DNA of 64,000 bases, taken from Diploptera punctata. Taxonomy: Eukaryota; Arthropoda; Insecta; Blattodea; Blaberidae. The DNA is taken from positions 628,501-692,500 of the forward strand of contig JASPKZ010003435.1 in NCBI GenBank assembly GCA_030220185.1. Direction: 5' to 3'. Numbering within the stretch: the first letter of the stretch is position 1; every line of letters starts with the position of its first letter. Below are positions 1-11,000 of the stretch, piece by piece. Under the pieces are notes generated by a model. It made no database searches, was not told the origin of the DNA, and worked only from the letters and a program-made list of their open reading frames with translations. Made by a program: the position numbers and the translations under genes.

Positions 1-780
1 CTCTGTATAGAAGATTGCTTTTTGAATCTAAGGCATCCTTATTAGCCATAATTAAATATTAGATATATGGCTAGTAGAAACAGACGAAAATCGATATCCA
101 AGTTAAATCTGTTCCAAGGAGTACTGTTGGATGTGAGTAGAATCATTTTAATATAATGAAATATGACCGACTTTTTCCCTGAATAATTTGTCTGCAGATA
201 CTCTCAAAGTGGCTGGGTGAGCCCCGAATGTAGCAGCAGGAATGATAATATATTTTTTTCACTGAGGAAGGAAAGGGTATTCTGATCATTATTACTAGCC
301 TTATCTCTTGAATGACATAGCAAAAAATCACGCTAGTCTCTCAAAGTTAACAAAACTATGAGAAAAATAGAACTTTTAAACCTGTTCAAGTTTTTGACAC
401 ATCCTGTGTGTACCACTTCTACTAAAGTGTGTTTGCTTTTTTTTTTCAACTTCCCATTTTGGGGCAGCTGCCAGAGGAATATGGTATGTTCAAGAGAAAG
501 TTTTATATTATACACAGCTTATATTTTCTATTATAGAATCCAATATGGTGCCATATAGGGTAACTGAGGTCATTTCCACAGATAGAACTGGGAGCCTATT
601 TCCTCTGGAGCTCCACTTTCATGGATGCAATATATAAAGAGGAGCAGTGTATAGAAGATGGAAAAAAGGGTTGACTTTAAAGAGCTCAGGGAAAACAATC
701 TTAAATTACCAAGAAAATGATATGACAGAAAGGAGAAAGGAAGAAAACAAAATATGTAAAAAATGTGTTTAGAAATCTAA
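1..780. other. No recognisable gene or repeat
   Basis: AT-rich sequence with only short chance reading frames that lack any motif I recognise. No tandem repeat or obvious inverted repeat was seen. Confidence 0.5.
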
Positions 781-879
781 TTCCTGATACTAAACATAGG
801 GTGATCCAATAGGCACAAAAGAAAAAAAATATAAAAAACAACAATTATTAATAACTTGATTAGAGGGAAATATTTTGAA

Positions 880-1055
880 CCCGAACCGCTATTTGAACTC
901 AAGATCTGCAGCTTTACGCGCTGGAGGTCAACAATCGAGCTAGTAGGGATTAAAGAGAGAAATTTGCTTGCTCCGGAAGGTGTGCCTGAGTAGCCCATTC
1001 CTAAAGCGACAGCTTGTACATCAGGAGATTCAGGTTTCAAATCCGGTTTGGTGCA
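880..1055. repeat. Two tRNA-like SINE head remnants, head to head
   Basis: On the minus strand at about 885-955 there is an A-box-like CTAGCTCGATTG and a B-box-like TTGAGTTCAAAT. On the plus strand at about 984-1055 there is a B-box-like GGTTTCAAATCC. The spacing suits tRNA-derived SINE heads, but neither folds into a convincing complete tRNA by eye. These are probably eroded SINE starts in opposite directions. Confidence 0.35.
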
Positions 1056-1059
1056 AATT

Positions 1060-2040
1060 TTTCTCTTTAATTATTGTTAACAATTGCCTACAGATGGCTT
1101 GTCTCTAAACATTAATTTCTATATAATTATTAAATTGTACACAATTTATTATTTTTTATTTTTTGAAGGATATTATTATGGATAGTTACGTTGGTAATGA
1201 ACAAATTACTTTCATTATCTTTTGTAATATAAAGCGATCAATCCCGTGACCACAATAACAAGGACTTTCCAACACCGAAAACTGTATAAGACATTCATTT
1301 TATGCTTAGAAATAACATATTTGTAACAAACTTTATAACAAAATGTATGTATATATATATATATATCGAAACCGAAATGAAATCAAACAGTATTATAAAG
1401 TAATAAAATAATTTAGATCACAATCTCTAATTCCCTCATTCATAACAGACTAATACTTTTGCAGGTCTCTATATCGTGTAACTTGCTTTCTTCGTACTAC
1501 CCTTCATACTTCCTTAAGAAACTCTTAGCGGTGAACAGAAAAACCTACAGTTGGTCATAATATTATTAGGGTATAATTATCACAACTAGACTTTAGATTA
1601 ACAGATTGGATTCTAATCATTCTAATGGAATATTCCTGTTGGGGAAAATTAGAGGTCGCGACTTTATTCAGAGACGTTATTAAACGATTCCTTGTTTTGA
1701 TGCGTTAAAGCAATTAGATTTTAATGCATACTACTTGCAACATCATGGGAATGGGAGCTCAGTTTTCGTTATACGAAAAATAATTGCAGTGAACATTGGA
1801 GAAGGTAATTGAACAGCCGGCCAAAGTATTTTTTTTCAGAATTGAGTTTTACATGAAAAAAGTCTGATAATATAACTTAGGACTTTTTTCTGTATGGAAA
1901 TATAAAGAAACATATTAGCATTACAAACTACTTCTTCGTTGTTATTCAATTTTATAAAACTTTTTGAAACTCGTGTATACGAAATACTTTTTTTATGTGT
2001 AAATTATAACCGTTCAAATGTTCAAATTAAAAAAAAAAAT
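1060..2040. other. Unannotated AT-rich DNA with a short TA run
   Basis: A short (TA)n tract lies near 1345-1367. Nothing else was recognised: no motif-bearing reading frame and no clear repeat. Confidence 0.5.
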
Positions 2041-2975
2041 TCCTGATATATCAGTCGTCCTCAACTAAAACTTATGTTTACAAAACTTAGTCAAACATTA
2101 CAAAATGTAGGCCTTTCAGAAGACAATGTTTCATCATCATCATTTAAAATTTGTGATGGGTGAAATGTTTATTTTTTACATGTTTTGAGCTAGAGACTTG
2201 AGGTTTTGTACAAACATTCATTGCATGATACATAACGACTATTTTAAGTTTCATTCTTGCGAGACATTTATTTTATGAGTTATTAAATATTATGTTCAAA
2301 ACAATTTGCATATATCATAATTAAATGGGTTCCACAATTTTTAGTAAAATGTCTGATTTTTTACAAGACCCCTAAAATGTTTAGAAAACAATCATGCATT
2401 AGAATTCTTAAAATGTGAATACAAAGGGAGAAACAAATAATGTTTTACCTCATGCGTGGAATTACAAAAAAAAAATTGCATGCATTTTATTTCTTAAAAT
2501 ACTACTTCAATCATGGAACACATGCATTAATTTGTTACGCATTGTTTTTAGGACATGCAGTAAAACGTAGAACCTTCTACGACAAAATTTGTGAATTTCA
2601 TTCGATTTTGAATGTTCTGAAATGCAGTAAAAATAAAAGTGTGGAAAAACAAGTTTAAAGATTTGCATACAGTTTAAATACAAAATGTAACATACAGGCC
2701 TAATCAGTACTTTAGGGAACTTAGAAGCGTAATAGGCCTATGAAACGTTGCCAACATATAGGCCTACATTAGTGTAGAGGCTATTTTTTAGTACAAAAAA
2801 CAAAAAAAGCCAATTTTGATATCAAATGGTCAATTTTTCACCCATTGCCCCCTTAAAATTATTTTTTTTTAAATTCCTATGATGGGAAATTGTCTTCTAG
2901 AAAGCCTATATTGATTAATATTTAACGAAGTTCCTAAACAGAAGTTTGGTTTAGTTGAGGACGACTACTACAGTA
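2040..2975. mobile_element. Inverted-repeat element, CAGTCGTCCTCAACT termini
   Basis: CAGTCGTCCTCAACTAAA at about 2050 is mirrored by TTTAGTTGAGGACGACTA at about 2949-2966. The similarity extends inward about 100 bp, with AAGACAATgTTTCATCAT on the left opposite ATGATGGGAAATTGTCTT on the right. The interior codes for nothing I recognise. The same termini recur around 16,370 and 16,943, so this is a repeat family. It could be a MITE-like DNA element or a foldback, and I cannot assign a superfamily. Exact outer edges are uncertain because no clear target duplication was seen. Confidence 0.6.
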
Positions 2976-2984
2976 GGTATACAT

Positions 2985-3911
2985 TTTGAAATCTTAACAT
3001 TCTAATCAATAACCTCAACGGTGGTTTACCACGAATATTAAAATTGTATTGATTTATAAGTGTTGAACTTTCCTGTGTAAATAGATTTAACAAGAAGTTT
3101 CTAATACAAATTCTTGGTATCAGTAATTTTATACATGGGGATATTACCCATTAGTAGACTTTACACTTCATCTAGCAAAACAAACCCACACATTATGAAG
3201 GCAATATGAGTAGGATGAGGAAAGGAAAGAACGAGTAAAAGCCGCGTGCGTTAATTTTGCATGCTGGTTTGAGGAAGCCATAAAGAGATCCGGGATCCGG
3301 TGCCAGCCTCACAGATTGCGTACATCCGGTCACAGTTCCATAGGGACACGATACAATCCTGGAAAAGATCATCATTCAGACCATTTGGTCCATTCTCTCT
3401 GGGGCTCTCACCGTGACAAATTGTCTCTCTCTCTTTTTTTGCAAGAAAACATTGCTCTAGGATTTCTATTTAAAATGCCATACAAGCAATTCACGAATAA
3501 ACTGATAAGGAGTGACAATTCACGAATATACTATTGAATAGAAGTTTCAGAGAAAGAAATACCTAAATCTAATTTTGCGAAAATTTATATTTGTATTCCT
3601 TGTGAAAAAAATATAGGAACCTGATACGTTTCACTATAAGTAACTTAAAAAAATCTCTGTAAAAGAATTGCAACTGAAATATATTACCCAGTTAAATTTA
3701 TTTACCTGAACTTAGCACATTTTTTATCCTCCGTCGTGTCCGAGTACTCTTAAGGCATCATACCTTAGCGCAGAGCTGCGAAACGCACTTCATATTTCCT
3801 TAGAAAATATAATATATAACCGTGTTCCATGTTTACTTTTATTAATCCTTTATATTTTAAACTTACTTTACCATAACATTTACTTAATCTAATTACAGGT
3901 TCTATTGTTTC

Positions 3912-3915
<4 letters not shown>
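2985..3915. other. Unannotated DNA
   Basis: Contains a GC-richer island at about 3240-3420 that may be the remnant of an old repeat, but it shows no tRNA boxes or protein motif. Nothing else was recognised. Confidence 0.4.
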
Positions 3916-3916
<1 letters not shown>

Positions 3917-3948
<32 letters not shown>

Positions 3949-3961
3949 ATTATTATTATTT
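3917..3961. repeat. (TTA)n microsatellite
   Basis: Near-perfect TTA repeat interrupted by a single TATAATT. It abuts the tail of the LINE fragment that follows on the minus strand. Confidence 0.9.
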
Positions 3962-4512
3962 TTAATTGCGGATGAGCCCATGTAGGACTACGCAAAGTAC
4001 TTAGAGGCGTTTCCTTTGAGCCCAAATTTCTTTAATTCTTTTGCTATGAGCTTGTTTTTTTATCTTCTGTCCAAGTTGATCCAGTTTTTTTCTTCGGCTT
4101 GTCCTCTTGGTCAACTTGCCACTTTTTCATCTTAATTCTAAATATATCTTTGTTTGGGATATCTTCTTTAGTAATTCCTGCCAGTTTTAAGTCCTTTTTG
4201 ACTTCATCAATCCACTTCGTAGTATCCACAGGAGCTTTACTTCTGTTTTCGTAGAATTCCATCATCTGTTTTGTAAGCCTATTTGAGTTCATTCGTTTAA
4301 TATGGCCATAAAATTTTAACCTTCGTTTTCTAATATCACTATGAATGTCAGTATATATTTTCATTTCCTTTTTACTTCTGAGTCTAAATGTTTCATCTAT
4401 GACTTGTGGACCTAAAACTTTTCTTATAATTTTGCATTCTTTTTTGACTATATTTTCGATATTTTTTTTCTGTTCAAAATTAATGTTTCTGTTCCATGGA
4501 GGCACTCTGGTT
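3962..4512 (-). pseudogene. LINE ORF2 C-terminal end (family with 59.7-62.2 kb)
   Basis: The minus-strand frame 4505-4044 gives 153 residues. They include RRLKFYGHIKRM, the tail motif that follows the reverse transcriptase in many arthropod non-LTR elements, and a K-rich tail with WIDEVKKDLKLAGI. The same DNA, including the AAAGTACTTAGAGGCG segment near the low end, recurs at 59.7-61.1 kb, where the RT domain is still attached upstream. This copy is 5' truncated and has no RT. It is flanked on both sides by TTA/ATT microsatellites. It is a dead retrotransposon end, not a host gene. Confidence 0.75.
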
Positions 4513-4528
4513 TAATTAGTGTTATAGT

Positions 4529-4530
<2 letters not shown>

Positions 4531-4591
<61 letters not shown>
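4531..4591. repeat. (ATT)n microsatellite
   Basis: About 20 uninterrupted ATT units, just upstream (in LINE sense) of the LINE fragment. Confidence 0.95.
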
Positions 4592-4592
<1 letters not shown>

Positions 4593-4599
4593 ACTGAGC

Positions 4600-5890
4600 A
4601 GCAAGAAAGAAACTTCTTTTGTCTCAGAAAGAAAAATATGTGATTCTGATAGTATTTTTTCTCCTGAATTCAAATATGATACCAGTTTTTCTCCATCACG
4701 CAAGTTTTCCGAGAGAACAGCCATGTATAATTTCAAATACTTTAATATTTTCTACATTCGTAACTACACAATATTCGAACATTCGGACTCGCCTAGTGGG
4801 ATATGGATTATTGCTTACCCCAATGTCGGGTGGAAATATGGGATAGGGCTATAGGTCAATCCCAGATTTATTTGGATAATAAAGGATTTGGTGGGCGCTG
4901 GATTTAAAAACGACTTCCCCGGTTCACTGTGGAGTTTAGATATTTGGTTCGCTCAGGTCTAAATATCGGTAGGCATGTGGTTCCTACCCAGGGATTCCAC
5001 GAGGACTTCGTCGGGCAGAATTAATTGTGTAGAATACATCGTGTTGGATGTACATTATTATGTCTTGAAACAAACGAAATGTAGAACACTGTACATATTT
5101 TAATTTTATTCCCTCGCACTGATCTCCAGTCGGCGATGGCTTTCGTCGTGGGTTTACCCCGTTAATAATTATTCGATGGTGTACTGACTCACTGATTTAT
5201 GACTTAACTTGTGAAGTTTAAATATTCAGTCGATTGATAGAAATATTTAAATCCAAATATTGAGGTACTTCGGTTAAAATTCTAAGTCCAAAATTTAAGT
5301 TAAATTACTATTGGTGACCATGCTGTCAGTGTGTGTCGAAGAGTGTATGTAGAAGTGTGTATGTATAAGTGTCTGCGGATCGTCTCCCTCGCCTATTATG
5401 TAAATTCGGTTCTCCCACTATATCGATCTCGTGGACCTTAGACCAGCGTTTAGGCACACATAACAAACAATATGATTGGTTAATATACCCTTATAGCATA
5501 ATCGAGAAGGTGTTACAAATTTGTTATTGGTGATCTTTGCCGTCGGAGGTTGGGTCCTATCCGTGCTGGCTTCACGTAGAGTCGGGTCACAAGTTAGTAA
5601 CTTAGGCTACTGGGTTTTCCTAGGTCATTGATCTTAACTGGTAGTAGGCTCCAGCGCTTGAGTTTTCTCTCTTCCCACACTTTTTACTAGCGTTGTTTGT
5701 CCCAAGATGAAACCCCGCTCTTAAATTCAGTTATTGTATTCTGACTGTCTACACGAGTCTGTTAAAATTCTGATTCACAAAAGATTACCAGTCAAATCCT
5801 GAGAAGAAAGGGGTTTTGTCAACATTTTAACTCTTTGTGTATGTGTCGGTCACTTCCGCCTTCACAAAAGAAAGGGTGGCATTACATGAA
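4600..5890. other. Unannotated DNA, possibly an LTR-element leader remnant
   Basis: No reading frame with a motif was seen. Two stretches reading ATTGGTGA(C/T)C at about 5310 and 5525 resemble the TGG-starting primer-binding-site context of Gypsy-type elements, and the 4860-5040 stretch is GC-richer than its surroundings. I saw no paired LTRs, so this stays a weak suggestion. Confidence 0.25.
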
Positions 5891-5896
5891 TTCTGA

Positions 5897-6986
5897 GGAA
5901 AGCTACATGCTATATTTATTGACTACTCCAAGGCGTTCGACACAATAAATATAACCATCCTAATGAAGAAATTTGAAAACGCTATAGGTCTAAAACAATA
6001 CCTACTTCCGCCTATTAGGGACCTCCTCACCAACAACTGGGTGGAAATATGTGACGGTATATACAAATCGAACCTGATACAGCAAACTATGGGGGTACTG
6101 TAGGGGGACCCGTTAAGCCCTTTGCTGTTCATTTTAGCTACAGCGGACATCATCAAGGCAATAAAACTTGACAACGTAAACTTGCTTATGTACGCAGATG
6201 ACATGGTATTGACCTCAATTTCGATAGTGATCTGCAGAAAGCCTTCAGCCAATTACTGGACTGGGCAAAAAGAAAATGAACTGACACTAAATGAAGAGAA
6301 AACAGTCTCCATGACCTTTAGACGAGGCAATTTGTACACTGATGGAAAATCACTAAAATCAGTAACTAGCTTCACATATCTGGGAGTCACTTTCCAAACA
6401 CAGGGAAGCGTGTTTACAAACCATGTAAATGACATAGTAAATGCTGCGATAAGAGTCATAAGCGACATTAAGTCAATAAACAAACTCTCACTAGAAACAG
6501 CCCTACAATGTTTTGAACTAAGAGTTCATCCCGTTGCAACATATGGGTTAGAGAATATATGGATCCATTTAAAGAAAACGAACCTAGAAAAATTAGAGAA
6601 GCTAAAAGCCACATACCTAAAAAAGGGTGCTCAGTCTCTCCAGATACACACCCTCACGACTTGTATATGAACTCTCCAGAGAACCATTCTACATAGAAGA
6701 GCTGAGGATAAAGTTCTTACTGCCAGTGATACCAGCTTACCAGGACCTCCTGTAAGAACTCCACGAGAAGAAACGCAAAATATGGTAAGAATTCTATATT
6801 ACCGACGCCATGACAAACCGTGAATGGACTCAGGGAGGATATGAATTGCGCCACACAGTGACCAGACTCGCTGTGCATGGATTTCACCACAAGCTGTGCA
6901 GCAACCAGAGATTCCAGGAGCCTAGCCCAGACTGCATGTGCGCGAGATGTGGCGAACAGTGCGAGAAATATCATGTGTTAAACTGA
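5897..6986 (+). pseudogene. Non-LTR retrotransposon reverse transcriptase, broken
   Basis: The frame opens after a stop at 5894-5896 and shows DYSKAFDT (RT block with a catalytic Asp), then GDPLSPLLF, then MYADDMVL with the YADD active site at about 6187-6200, then SFTYLGVTF. This order is diagnostic of a LINE RT palm and thumb. A TAG at 6101-6103 replaces the Gln expected before GDPLSP. Sequence between YADD and ENELTLNEEKT is shorter than usual, suggesting a small deletion. The frame ends at about 6670, but the DNA continues in another frame with REWTQGGYELRHTVTR and a C-terminal CMCARCGEQCEKYH, a Cys/His knuckle typical of some Jockey/CR1/I-like LINEs. The endonuclease domain is missing. 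Inactive. Confidence 0.88.
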
Positions 6987-7343
6987 AGGATGAGATCAGA
7001 ATCATTGTTGAAACTCTGCATTGCCTGAGAATAATCTTCTTTGCACGCTGTGCGCAATTCTTATTTTATTTATTACCTGAATTCTTTCTACTTTTGTTAA
7101 TGACTAGTCATTTAGTTCACATTAATGCTAATTTCGTACGATCATTTTATTTGCACATTGTTCATTCATAATCGTAGTCTACTCGCTTTCCTGATTAATT
7201 TGAGTATACATATTACCCAAGTCTGATAACTGCTTCTCTCTATGATCTTTCTAATTGTTTATGATTTTTATTGACTAGCATTGGGATTTATTAATTCATT
7301 CAGTTACTCTATGCTAAGGAGGCTGAGTGAATGACTTGGTACA

Positions 7344-7568
7344 CTAGAAAGTAAGAAATGACGATTTTCTGCTATATTTAGCCTGTGGAGTATCCCTCTT
7401 GATGGCCCAACAATAATCGGCCAGCATATTTGGATTCCATTTGCCTTGATATCTCTTTTCCATAGCTGAAATCTCCTGATGAAAGGGTGCCCCGTACTTA
7501 TCGCTCACTGCGACAAGATTTTCCGAGAAGAAATCTAGGTTTATTAAAAAAAAATTATTTAAATCCAT
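7344..7568 (-). pseudogene. Fragment of a recurring arthropod protein of unknown role
   Basis: The minus-strand frame contains FHQEISAMEKRYQGKWNPN followed by MLADYCWAIKRDTP and KYSRKS. I recall this FHxxIxxMEKRYQG / ADYCW pattern from many uncharacterised, repeated predicted proteins in insects and other invertebrates, generally close to mobile DNA. I cannot give it a function. No start is visible; the ATG at 7568 lies in an A/T-rich run and may be chance. It is probably the C-terminal part of a gene carried by a transposable element. No related exon is seen in the flanks. Confidence 0.5.
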
Positions 7569-7805
7569 TAATTGAAATTGAAATAAAAAAAAACTGTGGG
7601 TGATGGAAAAATTCCGAATACATATTTGAAAACATGATAAAAAACTGCATTAAGTACAACTATTGGTACTCATGAGACAAAAATCATGTTGACCAGTGTT
7701 ATTACTATTTTTTTCCTTGTCACCTTTATATTGTGTAGCCTATAGGCCTATATCTATTATATATAATTAATCAACATGTCGGTAATTCATAATTATTATA
7801 TGTAT

Positions 7806-7915
7806 AGTTTAACCCTCGTGAAGAGGAAGAGAATACCTTACGGGCTTAATTCCATTAGGTAAAAAATAAGTAAATAAATAAATAAATAAAATTAAATCAA
7901 TAAATAAATATCCGT
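7806..7915 (+). repeat. Retroelement 3' tail with (AAAT)n
   Basis: A segment reading GGGCTTAATTCCATTAGG runs into (AAAT)n. It resembles the 3' tail at 31,636-31,699 (GGCCTTAACTCCACCAGG plus ATAAAT). Probably a short 5'-truncated LINE or SINE end. Confidence 0.45.
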
Positions 7916-8770
7916 TGGGCTGACTTCCCTTAAGGTAAGGAATTATCTCGTGGGACTTCCAGTATGTGACGGGTGGCCATCCAACATCGTGAGCAATATG
8001 GATAGTTACAATAAGTAGGGACTATAGTTTGCAAAAACAGCTATAACTTTTGGGGACTCGTCATGGTAAATCATGTCACTCCTATGCTGGCAGAATTATC
8101 GACCATCTCTATAATTAGCCCATGTGGATATGAGTTTAACTCTTTCTTTCCCTGAAACCAGTTGAAAAGGGCAAATTAATAAATTATTTTCTCTACAAAG
8201 CGGTAAAATGTGTCATGTCCAGAAACTTTAATGACGGTCAAATATTTTATTGATGTTTTTTCCGTATTACACTGTCTTGTATTCTGATATTCCGATTTAT
8301 CTGCTGACTTTTTTCTATTTGGCTGTAAATTGAGTAAAAAAAGCTCGTAAAATATCACATTAGAGTACAATACACGGTACAGTACCCACAACCTTAAATC
8401 ACACGTTAAAATGAATATATTAAATTACAGAAGATATAGAATCATTATTAGATATATCATAATTAAAAGCAAAATATTTGAACTACTGATATAATTCTAT
8501 TTGACGCTAACATCATACTTCAGTCTCCAACACTTGTTACTATATGGGTGCAGTCTTCACAGCCAAAGAATAGATTCTTTCTGTAAAAATATTCACTTTT
8601 ACGGATTCCGTAACTGTTATTTACAATGCATCTGTAGAACTAAAAGTTGACTCGCTAAATTCTAATACTGAGGTTGTAATTTTAATAGTGGCAACTATTT
8701 ATTTATTACTAGTATACAAGTGACAGACTTGTAAAACATTTACAATTCTTCAATGTACTATCCAGCATTG
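7916..8770. other. Unannotated AT-rich DNA
   Basis: No motif-bearing frame, tRNA box or tandem repeat was recognised. Confidence 0.5.
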
Positions 8771-9164
8771 TCTACAACTTGTTACCAGCGATGTGGAAGT
8801 CGTAGTATCCCTGTAGCAGCTTTGTTCTGTTCATGTTTCTGACTGACCACCTTAATGCGAGCAGAATCTCGGGAACAGTCTGGAATCGAATGTCACGAAG
8901 TGATTCCTTCATCTTTGGTACCGAATCATAATCACAGGGGCTTACGTCCAGTGAATGTGGTAGATGGAAAAGCACTTCACACTCCCAGCGATGGTACGGA
9001 TCAGCTACAGTGTGCGCTGTCTGCGTCCGAGCAGTCCTGAATGGTAATGCCGTCTCCCCACACGCTTCCACAAGACCTTCATGACATTGTCGTGCTATAT
9101 GGCCAAGGCACATTGAATATTTAACCAAGATCGCTATTCCTGCTTTGTAAACGTGGCGAAACAC
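8725..9164 (-). pseudogene. mariner-like transposase C-terminal part
   Basis: Minus-strand frame 9164-8772 (130 residues) shows RTARTQTAHTVAD, which aligns with the mariner DNARPHTA block, then RWECEVLFHLPHSLDVSPCD, which aligns with the block holding the third catalytic Asp. KMKESLRDIRF and a basic tail follow. Residue 43 is Arg where the second catalytic Asp belongs. Residue 78 is the retained Asp, with 34 residues between, the DD34D spacing. The N-terminal helix-turn-helix and first Asp are absent. Homologous sequence may continue past the frame to about 8725. This is a catalytically dead relic. Confidence 0.78.
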
Positions 9165-9269
9165 AACATCTCAGAGCTGCAACTCAGAGGAGACTAACTT
9201 TCTCTCTAGAGCATATGGGCATAGAGAAGTACGGACGAGTTCATTTACTGTAAGATAGGTCAGACATAT

Positions 9270-10318
9270 CTTAATATATAAAAATTACGTGTCACGTTAT
9301 TTGTCCGCGATGGAATCCTAAACTACTGAACCGATTTAATAAAATTTTGCACACTGTGTGCTGTTTGATCCAACTTGAGACTTAGGGAAGTTTATAACTA
9401 AATTTATAGTCGTATTATTTTTATTGCAAATTATTTGTTTATAATTATCTGTGAGTTCCATACCATTCTAACAGATGGCCGTGTAAGGTAAGTGGTTTAT
9501 TATTTAACCAGGTGGCTGTTCTTTTTGTTGACAACCGCGAATTTCAATTAAATTACAAATATTGATTATTTCATAATTTAAGTGTGTTTGTGTTTATTTT
9601 ATTTTCAACATATTGATAATAATATTAATTTCGTGTGTAAGTATTAGTTTTAAGTAATCTGGCTGAAAGACAGCAACTTAATTTAAATTTAACTGGACCG
9701 AGAAGGGACATTGAACAATATGGCGAATCAGTTCTAGAGACCCTGAATGATAAGATATCAAGTGAATTTCCGCAAATTGGTATAGGCCTATGTGACATAA
9801 ATCTTACATTTAAGAAGAATGTCAATTTAAAAACATATGAAGGTCCTAAGGAACGGAATAACAGAATTGCAAGTAAGTCTGTTAGTTATAATAATATGCC
9901 TAATATTACAGAAACAATCTCCATGCCTCAATTAAATGAAAAAAAAGATGACTATAATATATCACAAGATGATATTACTATACAGAGACTTCTTGATGAA
10001 TACGAGAATCAAAACTGCCAGCAAGTTCGTAGAAAAAAAACGAAAGTATAAGCCTCCTCAAAATATTCCATCAATAAATGTATATAATCCTTATGATACA
10101 CTTACGGATGATACTGAGAATGCAGACAACATAAATTCATCTCAATCAACAAAACCACTTCCACATAAACCACCACCCTTATATATACCGGGTGTAGTTA
10201 ACGTACAACAACTAAAAAATTGTGAAAAAACAAAAACTTTCTGATTTAGATTTCTCATTTAGTTTACTACAACATAATTTAACGTATACCTTAGTCACAG
10301 CAACGCGTGGCCGGGACT
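9270..10318 (+). mobile_element. Helitron-like element A carrying a gag-like fragment
   Basis: It starts with TC at 9270-9271 in TCTTAATATATAAAAATTAC, followed by CTACTGAACCGATTTAATA, a pattern I associate with insect Helitron 5' ends. The other side shows CAGCAACGCGTGGCCGGG at about 10,298-10,315, resembling the GC-rich subterminal hairpin of Helitron 3' ends. The expected CTRR end is missing and element B begins immediately. No Rep/helicase sequence is present, so it is non-autonomous. Assignment rests on termini only. Confidence 0.5.
9641..10244 (+). pseudogene. LINE ORF1 (gag-like) fragment, frameshifted
   Basis: A frame open from 9641 (after TAA at 9638-9640) to TAA at 10,049-10,051 encodes a charged polypeptide with RRDIEQYGESVLETLNDKI and KDDYNISQDDITIQRLLDEY. 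A +1 shift in the A-run 10,032-10,040 moves it into the frame that ends at 10,242-10,244 with KPLPHKPPPLYIPGV, a Pro-rich stretch typical of the gag-like ORF1 proteins of Jockey/X-element LINEs (KPPPIxVxxV). There is no initiator near the start and no zinc knuckles. Codon use looks protein-like across about 200 codons. It sits inside the Helitron-like element, suggesting capture or a nested insertion. A captured host gene is the alternative. Confidence 0.55.
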
Positions 10319-10514
10319 TCTATATATAGGCCTACCTACATAAAACGAAGTCGGATTAGTTACATATTTATAACTCAAGAACGGCTGGACCGATTTTTAT
10401 GATCTTTGATTTGTTGCATTTGTTTCCGCCCCGAATAGCAGATAACTATTAAAACATCGGAAAAATTAACGTAAAAATATTTAAAGGCGACACGACGTTC
10501 GCCGGGCCAGTTAG
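10319..10514 (+). mobile_element. Short Helitron-like element B
   Basis: It begins TCTATATATAGG at 10,319. It contains AAGAACGGCTGGACCGATTT, a familiar insect Helitron-end phrase. It ends with the hairpin GGCGAC...GTTCGCC then GGGCCAG and TTAG (expected CTAG) at 10,511-10,514, followed by T. The flanking bases suit insertion between A/T and T. It is about 196 bp with no coding capacity. Confidence 0.55.
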
Positions 10515-10519
10515 TATTA

Positions 10520-10850
10520 TATATGTCAGACGTTACAACAATTAACTCCATCTGGTTCCGCTTCTACAGCAGTGTTGACACTATTTTTGTTACAGCCCAC
10601 GTATTTTGTGCTGTCAGATTAGATATGCTTCGTCAACGTGAACAATGCAGATTTTATTTCTCCTCAATTTTACCGTGTCAAAAGTTTATAATAACGAAGT
10701 AGAAGAAATTGGAATAATTAGAACACCGGGTTATTGGATTAACTTAAACATTTCTTTAATCTATGGCTATGATTAGTTAACTTCGCTCTTTCAGGCCCTA
10801 AATATAGTGGTAAGGAGATTTCAAATTCACGTTGTATTTTAGTAGAAACT
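10520..10850. other. Unannotated DNA
   Basis: No repeat or frame with a motif was recognised. Confidence 0.45.
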
Positions 10851-11000
10851 TCGTTGCCTTAGACGCAGCGGGATCGTTTTCGATCCCCGGTTGAGATACG
10901 TATCCTGATATCGTGCTGGGTTTTTCCTCACCTGTAAGATAAAAAGTCAGGAAAGGGTAAGGTCAAAATTCTCCCCGAACACAAACTGGTTTTCATCATC
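10851..11000 (+). repeat. Degenerate SINE-B, 5' part
   Basis: Shows GACGCAGCGGGATCG, a B-box-like TTTTCGATCCCCGG, then TTTTTCCTCACCTG and GTCAGGAAA, in the order seen in the better SINE-B copy at 36,920-37,256. The A-box end is eroded and the 3' half is missing. Confidence 0.55.

Noticed and set aside
5300..5550. Gypsy primer-binding site and LTR
   Set aside because: ATTGGTGAC-type words are present, but I could not find a paired LTR, a gag/pol frame or a polypurine tract.
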